Below are positions 10,492-23,003 of a DNA stretch of 64,000 bases, in pieces. Position 1 is the first letter of the stretch, and the number at the start of each line of letters is the position of its first letter. Under the pieces are notes generated by a model that saw nothing but the letters and a program-made list of their open reading frames with translations, had not been told where the DNA came from and searched no databases. The stretch is from NCBI GenBank assembly GCA_904066235.2, contig CAJFCV020000003.1, positions 5,580,001 to 5,644,000 on the forward strand, given 5' to 3'. The DNA is from Bursaphelenchus xylophilus. Lineage: Eukaryota; Nematoda; Chromadorea; Rhabditida; Aphelenchoididae. The position numbers and the translations under genes are program-made.

Positions 10492-13400
10492 ATATATTTT
10501 CCGAATAAAGCTTTTGATTCTTCGATTGTCTTTGTCGAAGGTATGAATTGCATGGTAACTTCCAAATATTCGAGTCACTATGCACCCCAAACCTTGACCA
10601 GGGCAACCAAAAAATTACAGTATACGGTAATTTACCATGTAAATAATAGTAGTTAGGTATAAAGGAAATTGTAGTAACGGCATCAGCAATGCGTAATATA
10701 GTCAGAAGTAGATTGTAGATGACGTTGGGGTAAACAGTAATCGTTATCCATGAACTCACACCATCTACAATTTGGGACCTCGAAAATTGCGTAACCTTTA
10801 TTGAATCATAAAATAAACCCGGTTTATTGCCCAGTCCATTCACGGTCATCCTCGCCCATCCAAATTCGTTTCTTGAAATTGGAAAGGTCAAGAAGAACAT
10901 AAACTTACCATATTCATTTGTGTCATTCCATTTCTAACATCTTATTATTTGTAACTGTCGAAAGTACTCAATTAGAGGTTGCATAAAACCCATCAAATAT
11001 TAAATTCAGCAATAGATTTGTTTTAAAAGAAAGCTAAACTGTTCTACAGTAATTTGTATTTTTCCCACGATTTGAATATCATTCTCACGGCGCTTTGATG
11101 CACCAAAATCCCTCAAAAATTATGTAAAATTGAGCATTGAACAGTGGCCTTTCGCTCCATATCATACCGGACGATTAATCCACCTTTTGTAAGTTGCGAA
11201 GTCCTAAAAACAAATAAATTAAGAAAAACATCTTTACACGAACCATATTGATTCGAGGCAGCGATTGCAGCAGACTGAGAGGAGTCGAACACCCAGCGAA
11301 TAATGATAAAAAAACTGGAATGGCGACCGACGCCTCAGGGCACCCACATACGCACCATGACACCGCCAACCAGCGGCGACTTATCATGATCGCACTGAAC
11401 ACCATAAGTCCCTGAGGGGCGAAGAGCCGACCCAGTGCGTCGCCCCTCGCTTATTGGTCGGTTCAAGGCTGGCAAAGGGGCGGAGTCCAAAAGGGACTGC
11501 TCAACTCAATTTACAGTCCCTGTCATCCCATTTACGAACTGTAAAAAGTTGTAATTTTTAACTCTCAATCACTGACCATGTTAATTATTTTAGTTTAATT
11601 CAAATACTACTAAAATCCTTAAAGCTCGCCACGGTCCAACCCTTAACTTTTTTGTTTTCCCGGTTTTGCCATTGCGGCGGATCTATTCACAAAACGCGGC
11701 CTAGATAAAGAAACTAGCAGAGCCCCATTTCTCACGATATCAAACGTTACGGGTTATGGCTCGCGTTTAGAAAAACACGGAAACATCCAGGCCCTACGTG
11801 ACTTGCTTACCTACATACAATTTCAAATATTATAAAGTTTTTAAAATATAATTTGACATAAACTTAAAAACATCAACTATTCAAATTTTTTAAAATCTAT
11901 ATTTTACCTTTCGGTTATATTTTACATTGATTTTTAATTTGTAGATCAAGGGTCGAAAAAAAACTAAAACGATATAAGAATTCAGCACGTTCCTTGAGAG
12001 ATAATTTCCAAATCCAGTAAAAACCTTTACTTTTCCTAACTGTTTATCTAAAAAAAGACGCTAAAACTAACCGTAAATTGCAAAGAAATGGCATTATGGC
12101 GGAGGACGCGGCATAAATCAAGACTGAATAAGAACGCCGTCGAGAATGGCAACGTTTCTGCCTTCCTCCCCTCGATGACAACGTCGAACTCACTTTGAAT
12201 GATCGGCCCTCCTTTGTGCAAGATCCTGTTTTTAAACCCAACCTTTCTCGAGAAGTGCCAAAAGTGCTGTTTGATTGACATCGAGAATTTCGGCGCCAAA
12301 ATCTTAACAATTGGGCCGTGCCGTTTTCGGAACGCCGTTCTCTCTTTTCTCGCATCAAGGTCGCGGCAAAATCAGACTGAATCAGACCCCGAGATGTTCC
12401 GTTTTTTGTGGCCTTGAGAACAAAAAACAAACGAAGCACATCCAGCGAGAACATCGACCGTCACGGTAAATCCTTGTACCGTAACCCAAAAAACAAAGAC
12501 TTCTTCATAACCGGTAAAACATTCCTTATCAGTGGAACGAGGGCACTCTGCAAACGATCAGGAAATTTGAATATGCTAATTACATAAGGCCTTAGTATCA
12601 CTACTTATCAGTCAATAAATTTGAATATTGGTGATAACACGATCGCGTTGACGCTTTAGGGCAGAAATGCCCTTAATTTGAATAGAAGAACCATCGTAAA
12701 ATAGAAAAACAAAAAAGATCGTGGCAAGAATTAAAACAAACACTACGGCAATTACAAACGTTTGTGTGGACGGACATTATATGAAACTTTTGGTAGTAAA
12801 ATACTTATGGCCCAAATATCAAATGTTTTATATTGCAAAGAACTTAGAACTAGATGTAAACGCAATGAAGTAATGACCCCGAAAATTAACGTTTAACATT
12901 GTTTCACATAGATATTTTTTTCTAGAATAATTGTTAATGGTGCTTCACAGTAAAAAATTTTTATGGTCGTTCAAGGAAAATCAAAAAAATCCAAAAACTT
13001 TGGAAAAGGATCTAACTAATATTCCCTGATGACATACGCAAGATGGCACGTTCCCATTACATGGCATGCCATGCAACATAGCGTCCTGGAGGAGCCTCTG
13101 CCATGGCACCCAACAAAATATACTCACCTTATAGTTATGTCATCATCTTCACGTCAGTATAAAATAAATTAGAAAAGAAACCGCAGAATTTAGAAAATGT
13201 TCCCGAAGTTCCAGCGTCCCGGAAAAAAGGGCTGGCACTCAACAGAAAGAAATAAACAAAAGGCATATGCAAAAGGCACGATCGGAGTAATTTATCACAA
13301 TGCGGATGAACAAAGGGACCACTAATCATCGCACCCCTTAGATCAAGAGCTGACTCGGAGATCTTACGATTACAGTAGGCCCTTGGAAACATAATAAGGC

Positions 13401-15116
13401 AAATTAAAATGAACTGGTTGACATCAGAAGACGTCCCATAATTTTAAATTGCTCTAAAAAGAGTACTTTTTACATTTTGAGTATAATAATATCGCATTAC
13501 TGACGACGTATGGATGACGAGGGAAAGCGATGAAAAAAAGGGAAAGGGTAACCTGTAGTTATTAGATAATAGTAATTATTGATGACGCTTCTAAATCTAG
13601 AAACCCCCAAACTTTGGGCGTGCTAATTAAATTAAACTTGTAATATCGGTATAATAACTCGGTTTAGGAAAAAATCTGAAATTAAGACTAGTATCAAAAG
13701 CTTGGCTCATCTACTTGTTTTTACGTGTAATTGCTCGAATTATCTATTTTTACAATGAAAGACAGCTGTTTTTTATACGGAAAAAATGCGCAGAGAAGTC
13801 TATCAATTTTGAATAGAAATGTATATTGAATTTCACACTTTTCAATGAGACATTAATTTGAAGTATAGAAAACAAATCAACAGAAAATTTTAAAACCTTC
13901 TACGCATACTACCACCTTTGCAAGCATTATAATCAACAACTCTCCTAATATAGAAAACAAAGCAAATAATTAGATCACAGACATACGAAAATAGTCGCAT
14001 TAACTCTGCAAACTACCCACAAACTTTCCCATTTTCTTCCAGCCATAACCACCTGGCTACCGTAAATCCAGTTACCATAGAGCGCTACAATAAAAGATTT
14101 CCATGAAAAATGATTTATTACGCAATAAAATGGGAATTAAAAGACAGCGACTACCGTAACCCTAACTATAAAACCTTCTATAAAGAAACGCAGTTATTAA
14201 ACGATAAACCAGGTAATTGGTCCGTACTCTGGAGATCTGAGAACAAAAAAACCGGTAAAAAAAGGACAGGAACACCGGCCCGAAGGGGGCGGAGCCACAG
14301 GAAAAGATTTTCGTGGAACCCCGACCAGTCGTACCGTAGCGGACCAACCGATAAGCCGTTTGAAAACCCACGCCGACCCAGAAAATTCAAATTTTTTGTT
14401 TGCCTGAGGCGTTTGTTAGAGATAGCATCCAGTTCAATGTTTGTCAACAGTCCAGCGAAAGATAATCGTCGGCGAAGAGAGTCAAGAATTATGTACCTAT
14501 AAATGGTCAAGACGTTTTTTTCTCCAAGAAGAAGCAAGGAATTCAGATTATTTCTAAATTTACATAATTTTAACACCTAAACTATTACTTTTAATTCATT
14601 AAGGAAAAGTTTAACTAATATCACGCCAAAATCAACAAAATCCTGAATTTATGGAGTAGTATATAAAAACACAGAGTTTAGCACATCTGATGTAACCATT
14701 GTAAGTATTATAATTGCAAGTAAATCATCATTTGTAATATCAACCTCTTTCTGTAAGTTCTCTCCAGCTAACGTAAACCTCAGGAGTTTTTAGAAATTCA
14801 ATTTAGACTAACGCCAAGGCAACGTCTAATACAATCAGCCTAAATCTTGTCAATTGTAATTTCCGCGCTTTTTCATTTTTGTGACACTTCGTCTACCAAA
14901 GTCAATAATTGAAATCCTACGCTTACGTAGTCTTTTTCTGGAAAATTGGGACGATTTCTCGAAGGTTTATGCTGGTTTACGTGTTATTGGATTGTAGATG
15001 CAGTTTTAATAACGTTAGTTTTGCTAAGGATTCGCATTCTTGTCTAACTCAACGTATTCTAGTTATTTTGAACCGTTAAAGTGCCTTGAATCAAGAGCAG
15101 AGGTGGAAGAAAAGAA
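10492..15116. other. 4.6-kb stretch without recognised genes
   Basis: Frames here are short and overlap on both strands without motifs. Visible structure is limited. There is a hairpin at about 11414-11450 (GAGGGGCGA and TCGCCCCTC as stem). GC-richer islands lie near 11290-11510, 12080-12420 and 14250-14380, within otherwise AT-rich sequence. The part just before 15117 should hold the promoter of the HYOU1-like gene, but I saw no clear ER-stress element. Confidence 0.5.
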
Positions 15117-17620
15117 ATGCGTTCTAGTTATACGCTGCTTTTTGCAGTCGTACAACTGGCAGGTCTTGGCAGCGTCAGCAGTAAGTTTTAAATTACACTC
15201 GATTTATCATTTTAGATGCCCAATTGGCGGCTATGTCTGTTGATCTCGGGGACGAATTCCTCAAATTTGGCTTAGTCAAGCCTGGGGTTCCGATGGAAAC
15301 GGTAATTAACAAGGAATCTCGACGGAAGACGCCGAATATAGTAGCAATTAGAAATGGCGAAAGATTCTTCGGTGACATTGCTGCGCAAATGGTAAAACCA
15401 GTCGCTTAACGTAAATCAATTTGTTTAGAGCATAAAATTTCCGGCCAATGCCATCACTTCATACAATGATCTGATCGGAAAACAATTTAATCATCCTTTG
15501 GTGGAAGAATATCAACGGAGGTTCCCATATCACAAGCTGAGTGCTCATCCTGAGAGAAACACGGTTGTCTTTGAGATTGAGTATGTCATTTTGTATCTAA
15601 AAATACATTTTTTAACCTTGAAGTTTATGAAACTGTTATTTTAGTGGGGCTTCGTACCCTATAGAGACCATCTTAGCCATGGCATTGTGGAATGCCCAGG
15701 AACAAACTTCAGCTCATGCCGGGCAGTTCGTGAAGAATGTTGTGATCTCAATCCCTTCCTACTTTAACCATTCAGAACGAGTTGCTGTTGCGAATGCCAC
15801 TCAAATTGCCGGTCTCAATCTCCTTTCGCTGATTTATGATGGATCTGCTGCTGCTTTAAACTACGGTGTTTTTAGAAGAAAGGAAATCACAGAAAAACCA
15901 CAAACTCTTCTAATTTACGATATTGGGGCTCGAAAAACTGTCGCTACATTGGCTGAATACAAGCTGGTTGAAGAGAAAGAGGGTTCTAAGGAGAAGATCC
16001 CACTTATTAAGACCATTGGAGTTGCATTTGATCGAACTTTGGGAGGGCAGTTGGTTACGGCACGATTGAGAGATCATTTGGTGAATGCATTCAAGGAGCA
16101 ATTTAAAGCTCTTGATAAAGACATCACCCAAAACCAAAGGGCTATGGCCAAGATGTGGAAAGAAGCAGACAGAGTCAAACAAGTAAGAAAGGTTTGGATA
16201 AATGGTTATGTGGAATTTAGGTATTGTCAGCAAATGCAGAATGCTTTGCGCAGGTTGAAAGCGTTTTTGAAGACAAGGACTTCAAGGTGAAAGTGTCTAG
16301 AGACTTAGTGGATGAAATCATTGAAGAGAACAAAGACAGACTTGTTAAACTGTTGAATCAAGTTCTAGAACAGTCTGGACTTGACATCACTGCCGTTGAT
16401 CAAGTGGTACTGATGGGAGCGGGAACCAGAATCCCTAAAATCCAGAAGATTCTCTCCGAAGCGATTAGCGGGCAAGTTTTTTATTGATTTTATTATTTTT
16501 TTAATAGGAAGGAACTAGCTCGTTTCTTGAACACGGATGAAGCCATTGCTCTTGGAGCCGTGTACGAAGCCGCATCAAGAAGCAAGGGATTCAGGGTAAA
16601 ACCATTCAGAATCGAGGAAAAACCTGTTTACCCAACCACCGAAGAGGAAGCCGCGTTCACTGGGCTTACCGCCACTCAGGTCACCGAGGCAAAGAGAGTT
16701 CTGGCCGAGTTTGAGAATATTGAAAAGTTGAAAGTAGAGAAGGAAACCGCCCTCAACTCCTTGGAATCCCTTGTTTATGATGTGACTGCGAAACTTGATG
16801 ATGAGACCTACAACAAATTTGTAAACGAAGAAGAGAGTGCTGCCATTAGAGGCAAAGCGGAGGCTATCAGAGCTTGGCTGGAGGATGAAGTTACACCTGA
16901 CACAGATGCTAAGGCTTTGAAGGACAAGCGATCTGAATTGGTGGGAGAGTCAAAGAAAATGAACTACAGGAAAAGGCAGTTTGAGGAGAGGCCAAAACAT
17001 TATGTTAAGATCGCGGACAGCTTGGGAAAGGCGAAAGATCTCCTTCCTTTGTTTAACAACAGCACCAAGGAAAATGCGACCATCTTCACTGAGGAGGAGG
17101 TAAAGAAGTACGAAGACGAGATCAACAAGGTTGAGATGTGGTTCAGTGAGAAGAAGAAAATTCAAGAAGGAAAAGGATTGGATGAAGAGCCTGTGATCAC
17201 TGTGAAAGAAATCACTGAAAAGGTAGGTGTCAAAAATATAACAATATCTTTTTTAGATTAAATTGGTGAACAACGAAGTTAGTTTAATGAAATCTAAGGT
17301 GTATCTCTATCAAGTAAAGGTAGCTAAGGAAAAGAGGGAAGCCGAAGAAAAGGAAAAGAAAGAAAAAGGTCTGTTTTTTAATCATAAGTGTTATTTATTT
17401 AACAACAATTCATAAATCTGTAATTTCAGAAGCCGCAGGGAAGGCGGCAAAGAATGAAACCGTAATTGAAACTCCACCAACTACGAACGAGAATGAGTCG
17501 TCCGCCCAACAACCAGAGGCCGAGGAAACGTCAACTGAAGCTCCCACTGATTCATCAACTGAAACACCAAACAACAAAGAGGCCGAAAACTCAGAGAAGG
17601 ACGAGAAAACGGAACTATAA
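15117..17620 (+). CDS. HYOU1/Grp170-like ER Hsp70, compact form
   Basis: Eight exons: 15117-15180, 15216-15391, 15429-15580, 15645-16182, 16221-16471, 16508-17222, 17257-17368 and 17430-17620. The product is about 732 aa. A signal peptide (about residues 1-24) leads into the Hsp70 ATPase domain. Family signatures are [62 protein letters not shown] and [12 protein letters not shown]. After [10 protein letters not shown] (about residue 420) the chain goes directly, within one exon, to the alpha lid ([23 protein letters not shown]). The beta-sandwich substrate domain normally found between them in Grp170 proteins is absent. The acidic tail ends KTEL, an ER-retention-like signal. The family acts in the ER lumen as a chaperone and as nucleotide exchange factor for BiP. 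The fifth intron appears to use a GC donor. C. elegans T14G8.3 is the counterpart, from memory. Confidence 0.93.
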
Positions 17621-18220
17621 TATGTTCAAAATTATAAGTAAAACTACCTAAAACTGGTCATTAATTCGCTTTTTAAATGTTTAATTTATTCATTTATGTG
17701 ATATAAATATATTTACTGTTCTTGTTATTGACATAAATTATAGCTGTGGTTTAATAAACGTTACAAAATTTTAATCCTTTTATTCGATTAAAACACGCTT
17801 TCTGAGTCAGTGAAGCAGCCTTTAGTTAGGCCGTGACATAGAAAATTTCGATCTCGGGTTTTTTGCCTTAATGTGACCGACATCATCCTAAAAACTTATT
17901 GGCAAAACAGTTTTGCCTACTTCTGCCGTTAACATAGTTGTTTTTACAATTTATTGTTTATACAGTAATCCACAATAATTCAGTAATGACCACACAGATA
18001 TTCATGAAATTGTGTATACTGATGTTTTCGAACTCGTAGATTTCAAAAAAAGTGGTTTTGACTCATTAGGATTACTGTAACATACCAAACTGCCGATTCG
18101 GCCGCCAAAAATCGGCCGTAAAAACTTTGTTTCTGAAAACCCACAGCTGATTTTTACATATGTTAATCAGCATAAAATTCTGCCCTATAAACGTTAAAAA
18201 AAAGTCCAAAAAGTGGGGCG

Positions 18221-18294
18221 GCATTTTTCATGGTATAGTGGTTTTGGGTCAGAACTACCTATCCAGCGTCCCGAGTTCGAGTCCGCCTGGATGC
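18221..18294 (+). repeat. tRNA-like segment, left arm of foldback
   Basis: A 74-nt segment has the internal promoter boxes of a tRNA gene: an A-box-like TGGTATAGTGG and a B-box-like GTTCGAGTCC, about 40 bases apart. Its ends can pair weakly (GCATTT with GGATGC), but the T-arm stem does not pair well and I find no credible anticodon arm. It is more likely a tRNA-derived remnant inside the element than a working tRNA. Confidence 0.45.
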
Positions 18295-19123
18295 AAAAAC
18301 TAAAAATAAAGCGTAAATTAGCTTTGATGTGGTCTTGGGGTCTGTATGAGGGAGACTGAATAATTTTAGGCATAGATGATACCCCTATTTGAGATAAAAA
18401 TGGATTTTATATAATTTTAGATGATAAATTCGTGAAAAATAAAACGTCTTCAAATCATTTGAAATTGATACCAGCTCTTCTAGGAATAATTCTAAGAAAC
18501 TTTTCCGTTAGCTTTTTTTGATTGCTTACTGTACCATGGAATACTGTAACATAAAACTTTTTTTCCTTAACCGTGGTTTTCTTCTAAATTCTTCAAATGA
18601 AATTTTGATTTTTTTTGGTTAGCTTTTCTAAACGGTCGAAACCATACGCGCTGGATATTTAAAATAAAATTCCATCTCTATTCCAGTGTGTATTCATATC
18701 ATCGTTAATTGGTGAAACTTCGGGAGATTTCTCAGGTCTTTTGAATCGTACGGCCATAGAAACATTTTGGTGTTCCAACCGACTCATTCTTAACCATTTC
18801 TATCATTATAGTGATAGTCCGACGTCTCTGCGCTCTGTGGTATGTGAAAAACTAAATCGGGTTTAATGTTACAGTACTCCATGGTACAGTAAGCAATCAA
18901 AAAAAGCTAACGGAAAAGTTTCTTAGAATTATTCCTAGAAGAGCTGGATCAATTTCAAACGATTTGAAAACGTTTTATTTTTTCGCGAATTTATCATCCA
19001 AAATTATATAAAATCCATTTTTATCTCAAATAGGGGTATCATCTATGCCTAAAATTATTCAGTCTCCGTCATACAGACCCCAAGACCACATCAAAGCTAA
19101 TTTACGCTTTATTTTTGGTTTTT

Positions 19124-19197
19124 GCATCCAGGCGGACTCGAACTCGGGACGCTGGATTGGTAGTTCTGACCCAAAACCACTATACCATGAAAAATGC
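19124..19197 (-). repeat. tRNA-like segment, right arm of foldback
   Basis: This is the inverted copy of the tRNA-like segment at 18221-18294. It differs at about one position and has the same A-box-like and B-box-like motifs on the minus strand. The near identity suggests recent formation or gene conversion between the arms. Confidence 0.45.
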
Positions 19198-19618
19198 CGC
19201 CCCACTTTTTGGACTTTTTTTTAACGTTTATAGGGCAGAATTTTATGCTGATTAACATATGTAAAAATCAGCTGTGGGTTTTCAGAAACAAAGTTTTTAC
19301 GGCCGATTTTTGGCGGCCGAATCGGCAGTTTGGTATGTTACAGTAATCCTAATGAGTCAAAACCACTTTTTTGAAATCTACGAGTTCGAAAACATCAGTA
19401 TACACAATTTCATGAATATCTGTGTGGTCATTACTGAATTATTGTGGATTACTGTATAAACAATAAATTGTAAAAACAACTATGTTAACGGCGGAAGTAG
19501 GCAAAACCGTTTTGCCAATAAGTTTTTAGGATGATGTCGGTCACATTAAGGCAAAAAACCCAAGGTCGAAATTTTCTATGTCAAGGGCTGCTACACTCAC
19601 TCAGAAATCGTGTTTTAA

Positions 19619-20308
19619 AACATTTTATCCGTATTATATTGGGAGTTCGTCCAATTATTTGGAGCCTACCTTTTCGACACGATTATGGTCGACTCTTGAA
19701 AAGGTCAGGTCGATGATCTCTTCCCACCTGAGGTGTTCTCGCAGCGATCGCTCGAAGCGCGATTGAGTGGCCATTTCTCTCAGCTTTCTGGTCACATTTG
19801 TTTGGAAACGAAAAAAACGTCCGCGCACCTCAGGCTCTGTTGTGCAGCACTTAATTTGATTGGGAATACAAAAAACAATAAAACCGGATCGATTCGGCCG
19901 TTGGAACTTTGCGGCCCGTTCTCTCCCCGTGCTATTTTTAGAGTGCTCCTTGGCGTTAAATCGAGCGGAAGAATAGTTTTGAGGGCTTGGGGCATGACGA
20001 TTTATGCCGTAACTTTTTTGTATGCATGTTTTTAACTTATGGTTCGCTGGATTATTTTTGGTTATAAGATAATTGAAAGAATTCCAAATATTTTATTCAT
20101 CTTGCAATGTTACGTAATATAAATCATTCATTTTCGTTCACTTGCCGGCCTGAAAATTTATTTGAAACGGAATATTTCTTGATGACTAATCAAATATGAT
20201 AAAATAGAATATAAATAACATCCGTTCGTAGACCAAAGGCGTCATTGATAATTCAACAGAGCTCAGATATAAAACCCAAGGATTGAATGGACACATATTT
20301 CATTCATC
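19619..20308. other. intergenic upstream of chitinase
   Basis: About 690 bases without a recognised exon. A short TATAAAA lies at about 20268, some 40 bases before the chitinase ATG, and could be a core promoter element or 5' UTR sequence. Confidence 0.4.
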
Positions 20309-22422
20309 ATGCTTAAACTACTCTATCTCTTCACTTTTGAACTACTGACTATCCTTGCTGCTGGTAAGTTCGACTCATCCGCCTTTTTTAGTCCACATTG
20401 TTTCTAACAATATTACTTATTGTAGGAGAGTATCTCAGACCATGTTATTTTACAAATTGGGCTCAATATCGACAAGGTCGTGGAAAGTATTTGCCTGAAG
20501 ATTATGTTCCCGGCCTTTGCACTCACATTCTCTTTGCCTTCGGATGGATGAATGAAGATTTCACAGCAAAGTAACCACTTTCCATTTACGTATTACTTGT
20601 TTCTATTTTTTACAACATATAACCGCTCTTTTAGAGCATACGATCCTGCCGATCTACCCAATGATTGGGCGGGACCTGGAATGTATTCTCGGGTAAATGC
20701 CCTCAAACAAAGAGATCCCAAACTGAAGACATTACTCTCGTTTGGAGGATGGAGTTTCGGCACAAGACTCTTCCAAGGAATGACCGCCACAACTCAGACG
20801 AGAGATAAATTCATAAAATCATCTATAGAATTCGTTCGAAAATATGGATTTGATGGGATTGACATTGATTGGGAGTACCCTAAGGGCGATACAGATAAAC
20901 AGAACTTCAATCTGTTCTTACAGGTGAGAATTTATGAGCTAAACACTAATACGGGACTTCTTTAGGAACTGAAACACGCGTGTGAGCAGGAAGCGACAAG
21001 CACAGGAAGAAATCGCCTCCTTATAACCGCCGCTGTTGCTGCTGGGGTGAATAATATACAAAATGGATACGACATTCCCACTATCTCACGGTAAGTTACC
21101 AAACTAATAATCCCGGCAACAAATTTTACCACTATTCTCCTGCTTACAGGTTGTTAGACTTCATCTTACTGATGAGTTATGATTTCCATGGAGCTTGGGA
21201 GCAGAAAACAGGCATGAACGCCCCTTTGTATGGTCAGATTGGCGACGAACCAGAGTGGAATGTGGTAGGTATCAAGCCCAGCCGATTGTTTAGTTAAATG
21301 TAAAATGATTTTTTCCAGGCTGGAGCAGCCACCTATTGGACTGACCATGGAATGCCCAAACACAAGCTCGTCATTGGTGTTCCCACTTATGGCCGAGGGT
21401 GGACTTTGACAAACACAGCAGACTATTCGATTGGTGCAGCTGGATCTACAGCCAGAACAACGAAATATGTTGGAGAAGCTGGGACTGCGGCTTATTACGA
21501 ATTCTGTGAGATGTTGGCAGAGGGCGGAGTACGATATTTTGATGACAAAACAAAAGTGCCATATTTGGTGAAAGGCGACCAATGGTTCAGTTACGATGAC
21601 AAGGCTTCAATCAAAGCTAAAGTTGATTGGATCAAGGAAAATGAATATGGGGGAGCGTTTGTGTGGACCTTGGATATGGACGACTTCAATGGACAATGTT
21701 CCACTGGATATGGAGAAAAATATCCACTAATTGGGACCATTGCCAAGGAATTAGCTGGAGTTGTTATTCCAGCAGGATCAGGAACAGTCGTTAGTCGCAT
21801 TATTCAATGAAAATATATATTATTTTAGACTCCAGAACCACCACCTTATATTCCTTCGTATACCACAGCTTCAATTTATCCTTGGTCCACTTCTTCTGTT
21901 GCCCCCAATGATCTTGATCATGCCTGTCTCGGACAAGGGGATGGTTTTAAAGCGATCCATGGTGTTTGTACAGAGTTTGTTTTGTGTCTATCAGGAAAGG
22001 GAATGGTGATGACATGCCCTCAAGGCACCGAATTCAGTCGGGGATTGGGTTATTGCACATATGTAAGTCAATTTAAGAAAAACCGCGCAACTTTCGCATG
22101 TTTCATTTTTTTTAGGCGACCCAGTCAGGATGTAACACTTCTCGACCTTACAGTTGGATATCGACGAGCACATACCAGCCAGGCTCCACTACGGTAGACA
22201 CTGGATCAAAAAAAGGTAAATGACAACAGGGAATGTGTTCAATTAATAACAGATTTCACTTGCCAAAACCAAAAGGATGGCTTCTATCCAGACCCCAATA
22301 GCTGTTATCAATTTTACCGCTGTGTAAATGGTATCTCGTACCATTTCGATTGTCCAATCGGCCTCAAGTTCAGTAAAGAAACTTCTATGTGTAATCATCC
22401 TAATTCCGTAAATTGCCAGTGA
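20309..22422 (+). CDS. secreted GH18 chitinase with two chitin-binding domains
   Basis: A multi-exon gene, with introns for example at about 20364-20426, 20571-20635, 20923-20965, 21091-21149 and 21266-21318. It encodes about 568 aa. It has a signal peptide ([19 protein letters not shown]), then a complete glycoside hydrolase family 18 barrel: [21 protein letters not shown], the catalytic signature [11 protein letters not shown] with all acidic residues present, [22 protein letters not shown] and [13 protein letters not shown] Pro/Thr/Ser linker follows. Then come two six-cysteine CBM14 (peritrophin-A) domains, at about residues 432-484 and 515-568. The family hydrolyses chitin outside the cell. 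In nematodes it serves eggshell, pharynx or cuticle remodelling, or digestion. It resembles C. elegans CHT-1 in layout. It stands alone, with no operon partner. Confidence 0.95.
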
Positions 22423-23003
22423 TTTCGATGTCAGGTAAAATGTGAATTTCATATTGGAAACATATCTTTCACTTTACTGCAACATCCCATTTTACCAACT
22501 CATTCCCAATAGAATAATCTTAGTGCCTCCAGGAGGTCTTTCTCATGTATAATAATATCAATTGTACGTTAGAAACGAATAAACTTTATGAAAAGAAGAT
22601 GTGGCCACATTAGGCCTCCCCAATCTTGCAGTCTCTAATTACCGACACTTTAATTCAAAGCGACATTTAATGACTCCGGCCCTTAGGGCGTTGCCAGAGC
22701 AACTGAGAAAGGGGAGACATGTACTGTACTGGTAGAGTAATGACCACCGTCCATTCGAAAGAGGCCAGGTGAGACCATCTGTTCTCGCGGAAAATTATTT
22801 CGAGTAGGGAAAATATATTACTCGGCAAGCTAGAAAAGCGCGAGTAATTTAGTGTACATGCACATTTTCTTTCCATTATTTTGAGGGGTTAACCCGCACG
22901 TGTAATTGCCCTTCTGTACTACATCTAATTGTATTAGCATTCAGTACTGCCCCAGAAAACTTTTCCGTCATTTTACTGCAACATCCTCGCTATTTTGAAA
23001 AAA
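22423..23003. other. intergenic
   Basis: About 580 bases between the chitinase and the forkhead gene. The phrase TTTACTGCAACATCC occurs twice (near 22476 and 22974). No exon or RNA gene was recognised. Confidence 0.4.

Larger units (their letters stand above)
17792..19614. mobile_element. long foldback element with TTAA target sites
   Basis: Two arms of about 750 bp (17792 to about 18557, and about 18868 to 19614) are inverted copies, with only scattered differences and a short unique centre of about 310 bp. The element begins AACACGCTTTCTGAGT, and the other end read inward begins AACACGATTTCTGAGT. TTAA flanks both sides (17788-17791 and 19615-19618), the duplication used by piggyBac-type transposons. 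No transposase frame is visible, so it would be non-autonomous. Each arm holds a tRNA-like segment, listed separately. Confidence 0.85.

Noticed and set aside
12044..12454. Overlapping frames on both strands of about 136 and 72 codons
   Set aside because: No motif, no codon pattern, and no splice sites joining other exons.
18221..18294. A functional tRNA gene
   Set aside because: A- and B-box motifs are present, but the T stem and the anticodon arm do not fold well, and the segment is part of a repeat. Kept only as a tRNA-like feature.
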